Positions 1 to 9,317 of a stretch of DNA of 59,569 bases are shown one piece after another. Every line of letters starts with the position of its first letter. The first letter of the stretch is position 1. The notes beneath the pieces are model-generated. The model saw only the letters and a list, made by a program, of their open reading frames with translations. It was not told where the DNA came from and searched no databases. The stretch is from assembly GCF_035762905.1 (NCBI RefSeq), contig NZ_DASUCC010000133.1, forward strand, positions 1 to 59,569, in the 5' to 3' direction. Both the position numbers and the translations under genes were made by a program. Source of the stretch: DASYTH01 sp035762905 (lineage in GTDB: Bacteria > Actinomycetota > Actinomycetes > Mycobacteriales > Pseudonocardiaceae).

Positions 1-3000
1 GGCTGAGTGAACTCCGTCTCGTTGACCAGCACCGCGTCCGGGCCGTCCTCGCCGGCAAGAAGCACATCGCCGAGCGCCCGGGACAGATGCGGGTCGAGCG
101 CCGCGCACACCTCGTCGAAAGCCGCCCGGAACACCGGGAACTCCGCATACAGCCCGCGCCCCATGCACAGCCGCTGGCTGCCCTGACCGGTGAACAGCAT
201 CGCCAGGCGCCCATCGGTGACCCGGCCGGCGATCAGATCCGGATGAGCCCGACCGTCGGCGTGCGCCCGCAACGCCTGGACCGCCTGCGCCGGCCCGGCC
301 GCGGTGATGCCGGCCCGGTGCTCGAGGTGCGCCCGGTGCCGGGCGGCGGTGTGCGCCACGTCGGCCAGGTCCAGCTCCGGCCGGGCCGCCAGGTGGTCGG
401 CCAGCCGGGCGGCGTTGCGGGCGCGGGCCCGTTCGGTCCGGCCGGACACCGTGATCGTGACCGGGCGGCCGGAATCCGGCCGGGCGGCACCGGAAACGGC
501 GGCCCAGTCGACGGCGTGCCCGGCCCGGCTCAGCCGGATGACCAACTCCTCAAGGCACTGCCGGCCCGGCCGGTCCCGCCGGACGGCCGGCAGCACGGTC
601 GCGCCGGTGCGTTCCAGCGAATGCCGGGCGACCGGGTGCGGGGCGATCTCGACCACGTGGGTTCCGCGCGCGGCAAGGGCTTCGGCCGCCCGGTCAGCAA
701 CATCGGCTGACACATGTTGCGGGCCCAGTAGCCTGCGTCGAGGTCGGTGCCGGCGACCTCGGTGCCGAGCACGGTCGAGTGGAACGCGACGTCGGCCGGC
801 CGGGTGTCCAGCGGGCCGAGCCGGCGCACCAGTTCCTCGGCCAGGTCCCGCATCAGCGGGCTGTGGCAGGCGTAGTCGATGTTGACCCGCAGCGTGCGCA
901 CGCCCCGCCCGGCCAGCTCGCGTTCCACCGCGGCGATCGCGTCCAGCGGACCGGACAGGCAGACCTGGTCCGGCGCCAGGTATCCGGCCAGGTGCACCCG
1001 GTCCAGGCCGGTCGCCGCCTCCGGGGCGAGGTCACAGACCAGCAGGGTTCCGGTGCCGGCGGCGCGTTCGGCGACCAGCGCGGACCAGGTGGTGATCAGC
1101 CGCGCCCCTTCGTCGAGCGGCAGCGCGCCGGCGACCACGGCCGCGGCAACCTCACCGACGCTCTGGCCACACACGAGATCCGGGGCCGGTCCCCAGGCAC
1201 GCAGCGTCCGGGCAAGGGCGACCTGCACGGCGAACAGCACCGGCTGGACGACGTCGGTGCGGTGCAACCGGGACCGCCGCTCACCGGCGAGCAGCTCGGC
1301 GATCACCGACCAGCCGGCGTGCCGGCGCACGGCGCGGTCGCACTCGTCCAGCGCGGCGCGGAAAGCGGGCTCACCGAACAGGTCCCGGCCCATGCCGAGC
1401 CACTGCGAACCGTGCCCGGAGAAGAAGAACGCCAGCGCGGCGGGCTCCCCGGCCGGCACCGTGCGGTCGGGGGGCAGTTCTCCCCTTCGGTACGGCGCCT
1501 CCTCGAGCGCGACGTGTGCGTTGGTCCCGCCGAACCCGAAGCTGCTCACCCCGGCGTAGCGGCGGTCCGCGACCGGCCACGGCGCCCGCTCGGTGACCAC
1601 CCGGATCCGGTTGCGGTCGAAGTCGATCCGCGGGTTGGGCTCGTCGAAATGCAGGCTGGCCGGCAGGATGCCGTGGTGCAGGGCCAATGCGGTCTTGATC
1701 AGCCCGAGGACGCCGGCCGCCGGCTCCAGGTGACCGAAGTTCGTCTTGGCCGAGCCGACCCGCAGCGCCTCGGTCCGCCCGGCGGCGAACACGGTGCCGA
1801 GCGCGTCGGCCTCGATCGGGTCGCCGAGCGGCGTCCCGGTGCCGTGTGCCTCCACATAGGACACTCGCTCCGGGCCGATTCCCGCGTCCCGCCAGGCTTC
1901 CCGGATGACGTCCACCTGAGCCCGCGGGTTCGGTGCGGTGAGACCGTTGGAGGCGCCGTCGTTGTTGACCGCGCTGCCGCGGATCACCGCGTACACCCGG
2001 TCGCCCGCGGCCAGCGCATCGGACAGCCGGCGCAGCACCACGACACCGCAGCCCTCCGCCCGGACGTAGCCGTTGGCGCCCGCGTCGAAGGCCCGGCACC
2101 GGCCGTCCGGGCTCAGCCCGCCGAACTTCGTCATCGCCACCGTGGTGTTCGGGTGCAGCATGACGTTCACGCCGCCGGCCAGCGCGAGGTCACTCTCCCC
2201 GCGCCGCAGGCTCTGCACGGCGAGATGCGTTGCGGTGAGCGAGGAACTGCACGCGGTCGTGACCCCGAGCACCGGGCCCTGCAGGCCGAGCGTGTAGGCG
2301 ATCCGGGCCGGGATGATCGAGTTGTCCCAGCCGGTGGCCGAGTGCGTGCCGATGGACTCCGGATCGGCGCCGGTGGCCAGGTGGTACTCCTGCGCCATGG
2401 TGCCGAGGAACACGCCGGTGCGGCTGCCGGACAACCCGTCCGGGGCGATCCGGGCGTCCTCGAGCGCGGCCCAGGCGACCTCGAGCGCCATCCGCTGCTG
2501 CGGGTCCATGTGCGCCGCCTCGGCCGGCGACACCCGGAACAGCCCGGCGTCGAAACCCGCGACGTCGTCGAGGAAACCGCCCCGGCGGGTGACCATCTTG
2601 CCCGCGGCGCGCGGGTCCGGGTCCAGCCACTCGGCGGCGTTCCACCGGTCCGCCGGCACCTCGCGGATCGCGTCGATGCCGTCCAGCAGGGCCTGCCACA
2701 GCTCCGCCGGGTTCGCCACGCCGCCGGGCAACCGGCAGCCGAGGCCGACGATGGCCACCGGTTCCCGTTCCAGGTCGGCGAAACCGGCCGGCGCCGCCCC
2801 GGCCGGCCGGTCGTCCCCGGTCAGGTGCGCGGCGAGGCCGGCAACGGTCGGGTACTGCCAGACCACCCAGTCCGGCACCGGCCGGTCCAGCCACCGCGAC
2901 AGGAATCCGGCCAGCGCGACGATCCGGGCCGAGTCCAGACCGAGATCGCGCAGCGGTCGGTCGGCGGCCACCGTCTCCGGCGGCACGTCCAGCAGTTCGG

Positions 3001-3058
3001 CGATGTGGCCGCGGAGCCGGACGGCGAGGTCCTCCGCGCTGGGCCGGGCAGTGCTCAT
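1..3058 (-). CDS. Type I polyketide synthase, ACP-KS-AT-AT..., partial at left edge and frameshifted
   Basis: Assembly-line PKS that leaves the window on the left. Visible order: ACP (residues ~10-75, DLGLDSA with the phosphopantetheine Ser), KS (~95-520, TACSSS Cys ~268, EAHGTGTPLGDP and NFGHLEPAAG His), first AT (~545 onward, GHGSQW, GQSVG in place of GHSxG, YACHSP substrate motif), then a KS-AT-type linker and a second AT (GQGSQ) cut at base 1. The first AT follows the KS after only ~30 residues without the usual linker subdomain; the second AT has its own. The frame breaks near 704-712: upstream reads ...YWARNMC, and the natural continuation ADVADRAAEAL...VVEIAPHPV lies in another frame, as if one base were missing. 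The start at 3058 has AAGGA 8 bases upstream. ACP-KS-AT-AT resembles myxobacterial starter modules, suggesting loading plus module 1. Confidence 0.9.
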
Positions 3059-3092
3059 CTACGCGTCCTTGGTGGTCGGTCCGGGCGGGTGG

Positions 3093-4691
3093 TCAGCGCG
3101 CCGGTTCCGGGCTGAGCGGGCCGGTTCCCCCGTACTCCCGGCGCAGCTGCGGGCTCAGCGTGCGGGTACCGGCGATCCGCGCGTAGACGCCGACCGCCTC
3201 CGTCGGGGTGCGCCGCATCGTGGCGCGATCCACCGCGTACAGCCCGAACCGCGGCGTGTATCCGGCCAGCCATTCGAAGTTGTCCAGCAGGCTCCAGTGG
3301 TAGTAGCCGCGCACGTCGACGCCCGCGGCGCGGGCCCGGCCGATCGCCTCCAGCGCGCGGACCACGAACTCGGCGCGGCGCTTGCCGGACGCCGAGGCGA
3401 TGCCCGACTCGGTGACCATCAGCGGCAGGTTCGGGAACCGGCGGCCGAAGTCGGTCAGCACCGGGTAGAGGCCCTGCGGGTCGGACTCGTAGTTCATGTC
3501 CGGCACGAAGTAGCTCGGGTCGAGTGCCGGATAGCACGGCGGCACCCCGCACACGTTGACGTTGATCACCGGCAGCGTGTTCGGGCCGGGCTCGGCGCCC
3601 GGATCGGACACGCCGGTGCGGTCGTAGAGCTGGATGCCGAGCCAGTCGAGGGTGTCGCGCCACTCCGGGTGCCATTCGTCCGGCCGGCCGTCGTAGTCGG
3701 CGTCGAACGTGCCGGCCCGCACCGAGGTGAGGAAGCTCAGCTCGAAGAACCAGCGGAACCGGTCGAGTGCGGCGCGGTCCCGCGGCTCGGTGCTGACCCG
3801 GCCGTCGCGCACCGCGACGTACTGCTTGACGCTCGCGGTCAGTCCGACGCCGGCCCGCCGGTCCACCGCCTTGATCGCCCGGTACATGGCGGCGTGCGCG
3901 GCGATGTAGTTGCGCACCGCGGGCACGAACCGGCCGGCGAAGTTGGCGGTGTTCAGGTCCGCCTTTCCGGGCGGCCCGGCGCCGAACGCGTGCGAGAACA
4001 GCAGGTAGATCATCGGCTCGTTGAGCGTGACCCACTCGTGCACCCGGTCGCCGAACCGCTCGGCAAGCAACGTGGCGTGCTCGGCCATCTCCCGGACCAC
4101 CAGCGGGCCGCCCTCCGGGTGCTCGAGGCCGCACAGGTTGGTGTCGCCGGGACCATCGGCACAGCCGGGATCCTCCGGATCGTCCACCCACACCGGGTTG
4201 GCGAAGTGGTGGATGACCACCACCGGCCGGATGCCCCTGGCCAGCAGCGCGTCGATCACCCGGCCGTAGTGGACAAGCGCCGCCTCGTCGATCCGGCCGC
4301 GCCGGGGCTCCACCCGCGCCCACTCGATGCCGAACCGGTAGGAGTCCACCCGCAGCGCCGCGAGTAGGTCGATGTCGCTCAACGCCAACGTGTAGCCGTC
4401 GACGCCGTCGCCGACGAACGGGCTGCGGCCAAGGCCGCCGTCGGCCGCCGGCAGGGTCCACCGGTACCAGTCGGTGTTGGTGTTGCGGTCCTCGGTCTGG
4501 GTCGCCGACGCCGACACCCCGAACCGGAACGAGCCCGCGCCCCACGGTGCGGACGGCGAGCCGATCCGCGGGAAGCTGATCGCCGCCCGGCCGGACCCGG
4601 TCTGCTCGTCGGCGCTCACCGGAGTGGTCAGCAGGCCGGGTAACAGGACCACGGCCGCCGCCATGATCAGTCGCTGCACGATGAAATCCAA
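3093..4691 (-). CDS. Secreted family-1 glycoside hydrolase (beta-glucosidase)
   Basis: A 532-residue GH1 enzyme, normal family length plus an export signal. Acid/base motif TLNEP (Glu ~224) and nucleophile motif VTESG (Glu ~430) are both visible, as is the N-terminal FRFGVSASATQTE strand typical of GH1. The N-terminus (IVQRLIMAAAVVLLPGLL...VSA/DEQ) is a Sec signal, so it acts outside the cell. The longest frame starts at TTG (4691) with no clear ribosome site; GTG at 4679 or ATG at 4664 would still leave a signal peptide. It lies 89 bases downstream of a macrolide-type glycosyltransferase in the same direction. By analogy with OleI/OleR-type pairs, it probably removes the sugar from the exported, glycosylated product and so reactivates it. 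Known reactivating enzymes of that type are, to my knowledge, GH3 rather than GH1. Confidence 0.88.
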   Translation of the reverse strand: MDFIVQRLIMAAAVVLLPGLLTTPVSADEQTGSGRAAISFPRIGSPSAPWGAGSFRFGVSASATQTEDRNTNTDWYRWTLPAADGGLGRSPFVGDGVDGYTLALSDIDLLAALRVDSYRFGIEWARVEPRRGRIDEAALVHYGRVIDALLARGIRPVVVIHHFANPVWVDDPEDPGCADGPGDTNLCGLEHPEGGPLVVREMAEHATLLAERFGDRVHEWVTLNEPMIYLLFSHAFGAGPPGKADLNTANFAGRFVPAVRNYIAAHAAMYRAIKAVDRRAGVGLTASVKQYVAVRDGRVSTEPRDRAALDRFRWFFELSFLTSVRAGTFDADYDGRPDEWHPEWRDTLDWLGIQLYDRTGVSDPGAEPGPNTLPVINVNVCGVPPCYPALDPSYFVPDMNYESDPQGLYPVLTDFGRRFPNLPLMVTESGIASASGKRRAEFVVRALEAIGRARAAGVDVRGYYHWSLLDNFEWLAGYTPRFGLYAVDRATMRRTPTEAVGVYARIAGTRTLSPQLRREYGGTGPLSPEPAR

Positions 4692-4780
4692 TCGCTAGAC
4701 GGAAAGGGCGTGCGTCACCCGCCGCCCGAGGAGGGGCGGCCGGAACGGGCCCTGATGGGATCGCGGAAGCGGCCGGGACC

Positions 4781-5962
4781 TCAGCCGAGGCTGGTCAGCC
4801 TGGCCTCCACGGCGTCTGCGGCCACCCGCGGGCCGTCGACCGCACGGATGGCGTCGCGCATCCGGGCGAGGTTCTCGGTGATGGCGGCGTCGCCGGCCAC
4901 CGCCGCGGCGGCGTTGCGCAGACTGTCCACTGTGGTCTCATCGGCGGCCAGGTGCCGGCCGAGGCCAAGCTCCTGGACCCGCATCCCGTTGGCCTTCTGC
5001 TCGTTCATCTGCGGGATCACCACCATGGGCACGCCGTAGTACAGCGCCTCCATGGTGCTGTTCATGCCGCCGTGCGTGACGAACAGCGTCGCGTGCTCGA
5101 GCACGTCGAGCTGCGGAACGTGCCGGCGCACCGTGAAGTTCGCCGGCACCGCGCCCAACTCGGCGCTGTCGGCGTGGTCGCCGGCCGCCATCACGACGTC
5201 CCATTCGGAGCCGCCGAACGCCGCCATGGCGATCGGGAAGAACTCCGGCCAACCGGTCGCCGCGGTGCCGAGCGAGATGAGCAGCACCGGGCGGTCCGGG
5301 TCGGCCGGCCGCCAGCTGCCCTGGAAGGCGCTGCGATCGGTCAGGCACGGGCCGGCGAACACCCAGCGCTCGTCGAAACTGTCGCCCTCGTAGTGGAACT
5401 CACGGGGCAGGAAGATGATGTTGTGGTCGGCCACGTCCTGGAAGAAGGCCATCGGATCGGCCGGCAGGTTGAACTCGGGCAGCACATTGGTGAGCTTCCC
5501 GAGCATTTCCATGACCTTCTCGTCGGAGAACTGCGCCAGCGGGTAGGTCGCCGCGATGTTGAACTTCTCGTGCACCCCGTAGGTGGGCCAGGTGCGCACG
5601 GTCGGAATGTCGTTCCGGGCCGCGAGGAACCGGGCGCCCCAGGCCATGAAATCGTGCACGATCAGATCCGGCCGGTCCTGCTGGTAACCCGGCTCCAACT
5701 GCTCGACAACGGTCAGCGCCTCGTCCAGCGTGCGCAATCCCTCACCCTGCAACGCCTCCGCGGTGAACGGGCTGCGGTAGAAATCGCCGAACTCGGACCG
5801 GTACCGCACCGGCTCGGCCCCGGCGGCTTCGATCGCCGGCACGAAATGGTCGGTCGCCGTGGCGGTGACCCGGTGCCCCCGCCGGACCAACTCGGCGACC
5901 AGGCCCAACGTGGGGTTGAGGTGGCCGACCGCCGGGAAATTGACGAAACCAATGTGCGCCAT
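4781..5962 (-). CDS. MGT-family (macrolide-inactivating type) glycosyltransferase
   Basis: A 393-residue GT-B fold glycosyltransferase, the normal length for OleD/OleI/MGT enzymes. The N-terminal acceptor domain has HIGFVNFPAVGHLNPTLGL (catalytic-His strand). The C-terminal nucleotide-sugar domain has THGGMNSTMEALYYGVPMV followed by IPQMNEQ (residues ~295-325), the MGT version of the donor-binding signature. The ATG at 5962 follows AAGGAGAGTC, a strong ribosome site. Expected role: transfer of glucose or a similar sugar from UDP-sugar to a hydroxyl of the polyketide, either as tailoring or, with the adjacent secreted beta-glucosidase, as reversible self-protection. Pairing with a glycosidase favours self-protection; no deoxysugar genes are seen in the window, which also argues for a primary-metabolism sugar donor. 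Confidence 0.9.
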   Translation of the reverse strand: MAHIGFVNFPAVGHLNPTLGLVAELVRRGHRVTATATDHFVPAIEAAGAEPVRYRSEFGDFYRSPFTAEALQGEGLRTLDEALTVVEQLEPGYQQDRPDLIVHDFMAWGARFLAARNDIPTVRTWPTYGVHEKFNIAATYPLAQFSDEKVMEMLGKLTNVLPEFNLPADPMAFFQDVADHNIIFLPREFHYEGDSFDERWVFAGPCLTDRSAFQGSWRPADPDRPVLLISLGTAATGWPEFFPIAMAAFGGSEWDVVMAAGDHADSAELGAVPANFTVRRHVPQLDVLEHATLFVTHGGMNSTMEALYYGVPMVVIPQMNEQKANGMRVQELGLGRHLAADETTVDSLRNAAAAVAGDAAITENLARMRDAIRAVDGPRVAADAVEARLTSLG

Positions 5963-6009
5963 GACTCTCCTTGACTGTGCTCGGTTCCTTCGCGCGCGGA
6001 TCGAAGCAC

Positions 6010-6927
6010 TCAGACGTTATCCCGGAGCGGCGCGGAACGCACTTCCGGTCGGTAATCGTAGAAACCCCGCCCGCTCTTCTTTCCGAACAGCCCGCTCTCG
6101 ACCATCCGGGTCAGCAGCGCGGGCGTCACGTAAAGCGGCTCCTTCGTCTCCTCATAAAGCCCGGCGGCGACCGCGGCGAGCGTGTCCAGCCCGACCAGGT
6201 CGGCCAGCCGCAGCGGTCCCATCGGATGGGCGCAGCCGAGCACCATGCCCTTGTCGATGTCCTCGGCCGTGGCGTGGCCGGACTCCAGCATTCGGATCGC
6301 GGACAGCAGGTAGGGCACGAGCAGCGCGTTGACCACGAACCCGGCCCGGTCCCGGCTGCGGATGACGTCCTTGCCGAGCACGTCCCGGACGAACGTCTCG
6401 GCCCGGGCCAGCGTCCGCTCCTCGGTCAGCAGCGAGCCGGTGATCTCCACCAGCGGCAGCGCCGGAACCGGGTTGAAGAAGTGCATCCCGACCACCTGGC
6501 CCGGCCGCTCGGTGGCGGTGGCCAGCTTGGCGATGGACAGCGAGGACGTGTTCGAGGCCAGCACCGCCTCCGGGTCCCGCACGATGGAGTCGAGCTGGGC
6601 GAACAGCTTCAGCTTGGTCGGCTCGTCCTCGGAGACCGCCTCGATGACCAGCTCGCGGTCGGCCAGGTCGTGCAGGTCCGTGCTGAACGTGATCCGGCCG
6701 AGAATCTCGTCCCGCGCCGCCATGCTGAGCTTTCCCTTGGCCACGGCCCGATTCACCGAGCTGGTCACCCGGGTCCGCCCGGCGGCGAGGGACCGGTCCG
6801 AGGAGACCGCGACCAGCACGGTGCGGCCGGGCTTGGCACACACCTCGGCCAGACCGGCGCCCATCAGCCCGCACCCCACCACACCCACCCGGGTGAGCGC
6901 CGGAGCAGTGCCCGATGGTTCGGTCAC
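6010..6927 (-). CDS. 3-hydroxyacyl-CoA dehydrogenase (alkylmalonyl extender pathway)
   Basis: A 305-residue NAD(P)-dependent 3-hydroxyacyl-CoA dehydrogenase of the FadB/PaaH short single-function type. Rossmann motif GVVGCGLMGAGLAEV near the N-terminus, catalytic His in VGMHFFNPVPALPLVEI, and a C-terminal dimer domain (GCAHPMGPLRLADLVGLD). GTG start at 6927, preceded by GGGAGG and overlapping the upstream KAS III stop (GTGA), so it is translationally coupled. With the adjacent KAS III and crotonyl-CoA carboxylase/reductase it forms a beta-carbon-processing set: KAS III makes a 3-ketoacyl chain, this enzyme reduces it, a dehydratase (not seen here, perhaps from fatty-acid synthesis) gives the enoyl thioester, and the reductase carboxylates it. 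Confidence 0.92.
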   Translation of the reverse strand: MTEPSGTAPALTRVGVVGCGLMGAGLAEVCAKPGRTVLVAVSSDRSLAAGRTRVTSSVNRAVAKGKLSMAARDEILGRITFSTDLHDLADRELVIEAVSEDEPTKLKLFAQLDSIVRDPEAVLASNTSSLSIAKLATATERPGQVVGMHFFNPVPALPLVEITGSLLTEERTLARAETFVRDVLGKDVIRSRDRAGFVVNALLVPYLLSAIRMLESGHATAEDIDKGMVLGCAHPMGPLRLADLVGLDTLAAVAAGLYEETKEPLYVTPALLTRMVESGLFGKKSGRGFYDYRPEVRSAPLRDNV

Positions 6928-7952
6928 GCTGCCACCTCCCGCACTCCGTACCCGGCCAGCGGCTCGTGCCAGCGAAGGAGGCTGTTGCCCACCGCCATGC
7001 CGCCGCCGAATCCGGCCAGCAGCACCAGGTCGCCGTCGTGCAGTGCGCCCGCGCGCACCGCGTGGTCCAGCGTGACCGGCAGCGACGCGGCCCCGGAGTT
7101 GCCGAACCGCTCCAGGGTGGTGTGCAACCGGGCGCCGGTCAGCCCCATGTCCTCGGCGAGCCGGGCGAGCAGCACCCCGTTCGCCTGGTGCGGAACGAAA
7201 TGCGCGATCTCCTCGGGCAGCGTGCCGGTCCGGCGGAGCAGCTCCTTGATCGACAGCGGCACCTCGGCGGAGACGAACTCGGTGACCGCGCGCCCTTTCA
7301 TCCGCAGGTAGTGCTTGCCGGCGTCGACGGTGGCGTGCGTCGGCGGCAGCTCGCTGCCACCTCCCTCGAGCACCAGCAGGTCCGCCCGGTGCCCGTGGCC
7401 GGTCAGGTCCGAGTCCACGATCCCGTACCGCGCGGGCACCGGACCCAACACGGCCGCACCCGCGGCGTCGGCGAGCAGCACCGCGGTGCTGCGGTCGGCG
7501 GGGTCGGTGAACCGCGACCACGCATCGGTGCCCACCAGCAGTGCGTGGCCACCCCGGCGCGTCGCCAGCATCGCGTGCGCGACCGCAAGGGCATGCACGA
7601 AACCACTGCACCCGATGTTGATGTCGAAACAGGTCGCCCGGTACGCGCCGAGACCGGCCTGCACCAGACAGGCCACCGGCGGCATCGGGCTGTCCCCGGT
7701 CGACGTGGCCACCACGATCACATCGAGCTGCTCGGCCAGCAGGCCGGCCGCCGCCAGCGCCCGGCCGGCGGCCAGCAGCGCCATGGCCGACGGCGTCTGG
7801 CCGGCGGCCATGTGCCGGCGCGACCGGATCCCGGTCTTCCGCTCGATCCACTCGGTGGTGACGCCGAACCGTTCGGCCAGCTCGGCATTGGTCAGCTCGA
7901 TCTCGGGCACCTCGGATCCGGTGCCGATGATCCCGAACGCCGCTGTGTGCAT
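6924..7952 (-). CDS. Beta-ketoacyl-ACP synthase III (KAS III), extender-unit set
   Basis: A 342-residue KAS III. The Cys-His-Asn triad is intact: Cys ~115 in NIGCSGF, His ~255 in VPHQANG, Asn ~285 in FGNSGAAS. It condenses a CoA-bound primer with malonyl-ACP. The ATG at 7952 overlaps the stop of the crotonyl-CoA carboxylase/reductase by one base (TGATG), and its own stop overlaps the next gene. This KAS III / hydroxyacyl dehydrogenase / reductive carboxylase trio matches sets known to make branched or longer alkylmalonyl-CoA (as in ansalactam, leupyrrin and related pathways, from memory). It is distinct from the second KAS III at 29438-30430. The primer it uses cannot be read from the sequence. 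Confidence 0.93.
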   Translation of the reverse strand: MHTAAFGIIGTGSEVPEIELTNAELAERFGVTTEWIERKTGIRSRRHMAAGQTPSAMALLAAGRALAAAGLLAEQLDVIVVATSTGDSPMPPVACLVQAGLGAYRATCFDINIGCSGFVHALAVAHAMLATRRGGHALLVGTDAWSRFTDPADRSTAVLLADAAGAAVLGPVPARYGIVDSDLTGHGHRADLLVLEGGGSELPPTHATVDAGKHYLRMKGRAVTEFVSAEVPLSIKELLRRTGTLPEEIAHFVPHQANGVLLARLAEDMGLTGARLHTTLERFGNSGAASLPVTLDHAVRAGALHDGDLVLLAGFGGGMAVGNSLLRWHEPLAGYGVREVAA

Positions 7953-9283
7953 CACGCCCCCCTCAACAGGTTCATCTGGTCCTCGCCGATTCGCGCGCGC
8001 TTGTCCGGGTCGGTGACGCCGAGGCCCGGCTCGGGCGCCAGGCACAGCACACCGACCTTGCCGACGTGCTCGTTGCACTGCACCAGCCGGGCCGCCTCGC
8101 CGATCTCGGCAAGCGGGTAGCTGCGCGAGAGCATCGGCATGATCCGGCCCATGTCGATGAGCCGGTTGCTCTCCCACTGCTCCTGCAGGTTGGCGCCGTG
8201 GCTGCCGATCACCCGCTTGAGCTTCATCCACAGGTACCGGTTGTCGTACCGGTGGTGGTATCCGGTGCTCGACCCACAGGTGACGATCGAACCGCCGCGG
8301 CGCAGCACGAACATCGAGATGCCGAACGTGGCCGCGCCGACGTAGTCGAACACGATGTGCGGGTCCTCGCCGGTCTCCCGGCGGATGATCGTCCCGAGCC
8401 GCTTGCCGGCCGCGATCACCTTGGCCGGGTCGGTGCCGTCGTCCTCGCCGATGCCGAACTCGGCCCGGTTGATCACGACGTCGCAGCCGATCTTTCTGAG
8501 CAGCTCGGCCTTCTCCTCCGAACCCACCACGCCGACGGCGATCCCGCCGCCGTGCCGGACCAGCTGCACGGCGTAGACACCGAGACCGCCGGTCGCGCCC
8601 CAGATCAGCACGATGTCGCCCTGCTTCATCCGGGCGCCGCGGTCGCTGACCAGCATCCGGTAGGCGGTGCCCGCGCACGCGGTGGTGGACGCCGCCTCCT
8701 CCCAGGTGAGATGCGCAGGTTTGGGCACCAGCTGGCTGGCCCGCACGACCGCGTAGTGCGCCAGGCCACCGAAGTTGGTCTCGTAGCCCCAGGCGCGCTG
8801 CCCCTCGCCGAGCATCGCGTCGGCCTGCGTGGCCGCCTCCTGGTCGTCCACCTGGACCGGGCTGACCCCGACGTGGTCGCCGATCTTCCAGCGCCGCACG
8901 CCGACCCCGGCCCGCACGATCACGCCGGCCGCGTCCGAGCCGAGCACGTGCTGCGGCTGGTCGTGCCGCGCCTCCCAGCGCCCGCGTTTCCCGTACGCCT
9001 TCAGGAAGTCGAACGTCGGCAGGGGCTCGAAGGTCCCGGACCACACGGTGTTGTAGTTGATCGAGCTGGCCATGACCGCGACCAGCACCTCGTCCGGCGC
9101 CAGCTCGGGCATCGGCACCATGCCGACGTGCAGCGACTTGCGCACGTCCTTGTCCGCCACGTCGAGGAACATGTCGACGTCCTCGACGTGGGTGTGCGCG
9201 GCCAGGTACTCGGCGGGGACCGGCAAGGCGGCCAGCTCCTCGGCGGGTGCGCCAAGAAGGACGGCCTCGGACAGCGGATCCAT
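7952..9283 (-). CDS. ccr: Crotonyl-CoA carboxylase/reductase family enzyme
   Basis: A 443-residue member of the enoyl-CoA carboxylase/reductase branch of the MDR superfamily. Visible are the family's N-terminal HVGMVPMPELAPDEVLVAVM strand, INYNTVWSG, the NFGGLAHYAVV segment, the WEEAAS...TAYRMLVS segment, the NADPH-binding GATGGLGVYAVQ and the conserved GSHGAN near the C-terminus. It reductively carboxylates an alpha,beta-unsaturated acyl-CoA to ethylmalonyl-CoA or a longer alkylmalonyl-CoA. I chose ATG 9283 because AAGGAA lies 9 bases upstream; an in-frame ATG at 9292 overlaps that site. Next to KAS III and a hydroxyacyl dehydrogenase it points to a dedicated, non-ethyl side chain, though ethylmalonyl-CoA remains possible. 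One AT in the megasynthase carries an AGH-type motif that would suit it. Confidence 0.93.
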   Translation of the reverse strand: MDPLSEAVLLGAPAEELAALPVPAEYLAAHTHVEDVDMFLDVADKDVRKSLHVGMVPMPELAPDEVLVAVMASSINYNTVWSGTFEPLPTFDFLKAYGKRGRWEARHDQPQHVLGSDAAGVIVRAGVGVRRWKIGDHVGVSPVQVDDQEAATQADAMLGEGQRAWGYETNFGGLAHYAVVRASQLVPKPAHLTWEEAASTTACAGTAYRMLVSDRGARMKQGDIVLIWGATGGLGVYAVQLVRHGGGIAVGVVGSEEKAELLRKIGCDVVINRAEFGIGEDDGTDPAKVIAAGKRLGTIIRRETGEDPHIVFDYVGAATFGISMFVLRRGGSIVTCGSSTGYHHRYDNRYLWMKLKRVIGSHGANLQEQWESNRLIDMGRIMPMLSRSYPLAEIGEAARLVQCNEHVGKVGVLCLAPEPGLGVTDPDKRARIGEDQMNLLRGA

Positions 9284-9317
9284 GACAACCATTTCCTTCG
9301 TCAGATGGGGATGTCGG

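Noticed and set aside
779..3115. A long plus-strand frame opposite the ACP-KS-AT-AT gene.
   Set aside because: Low-complexity translation; the minus-strand frame carries clear PKS motifs.
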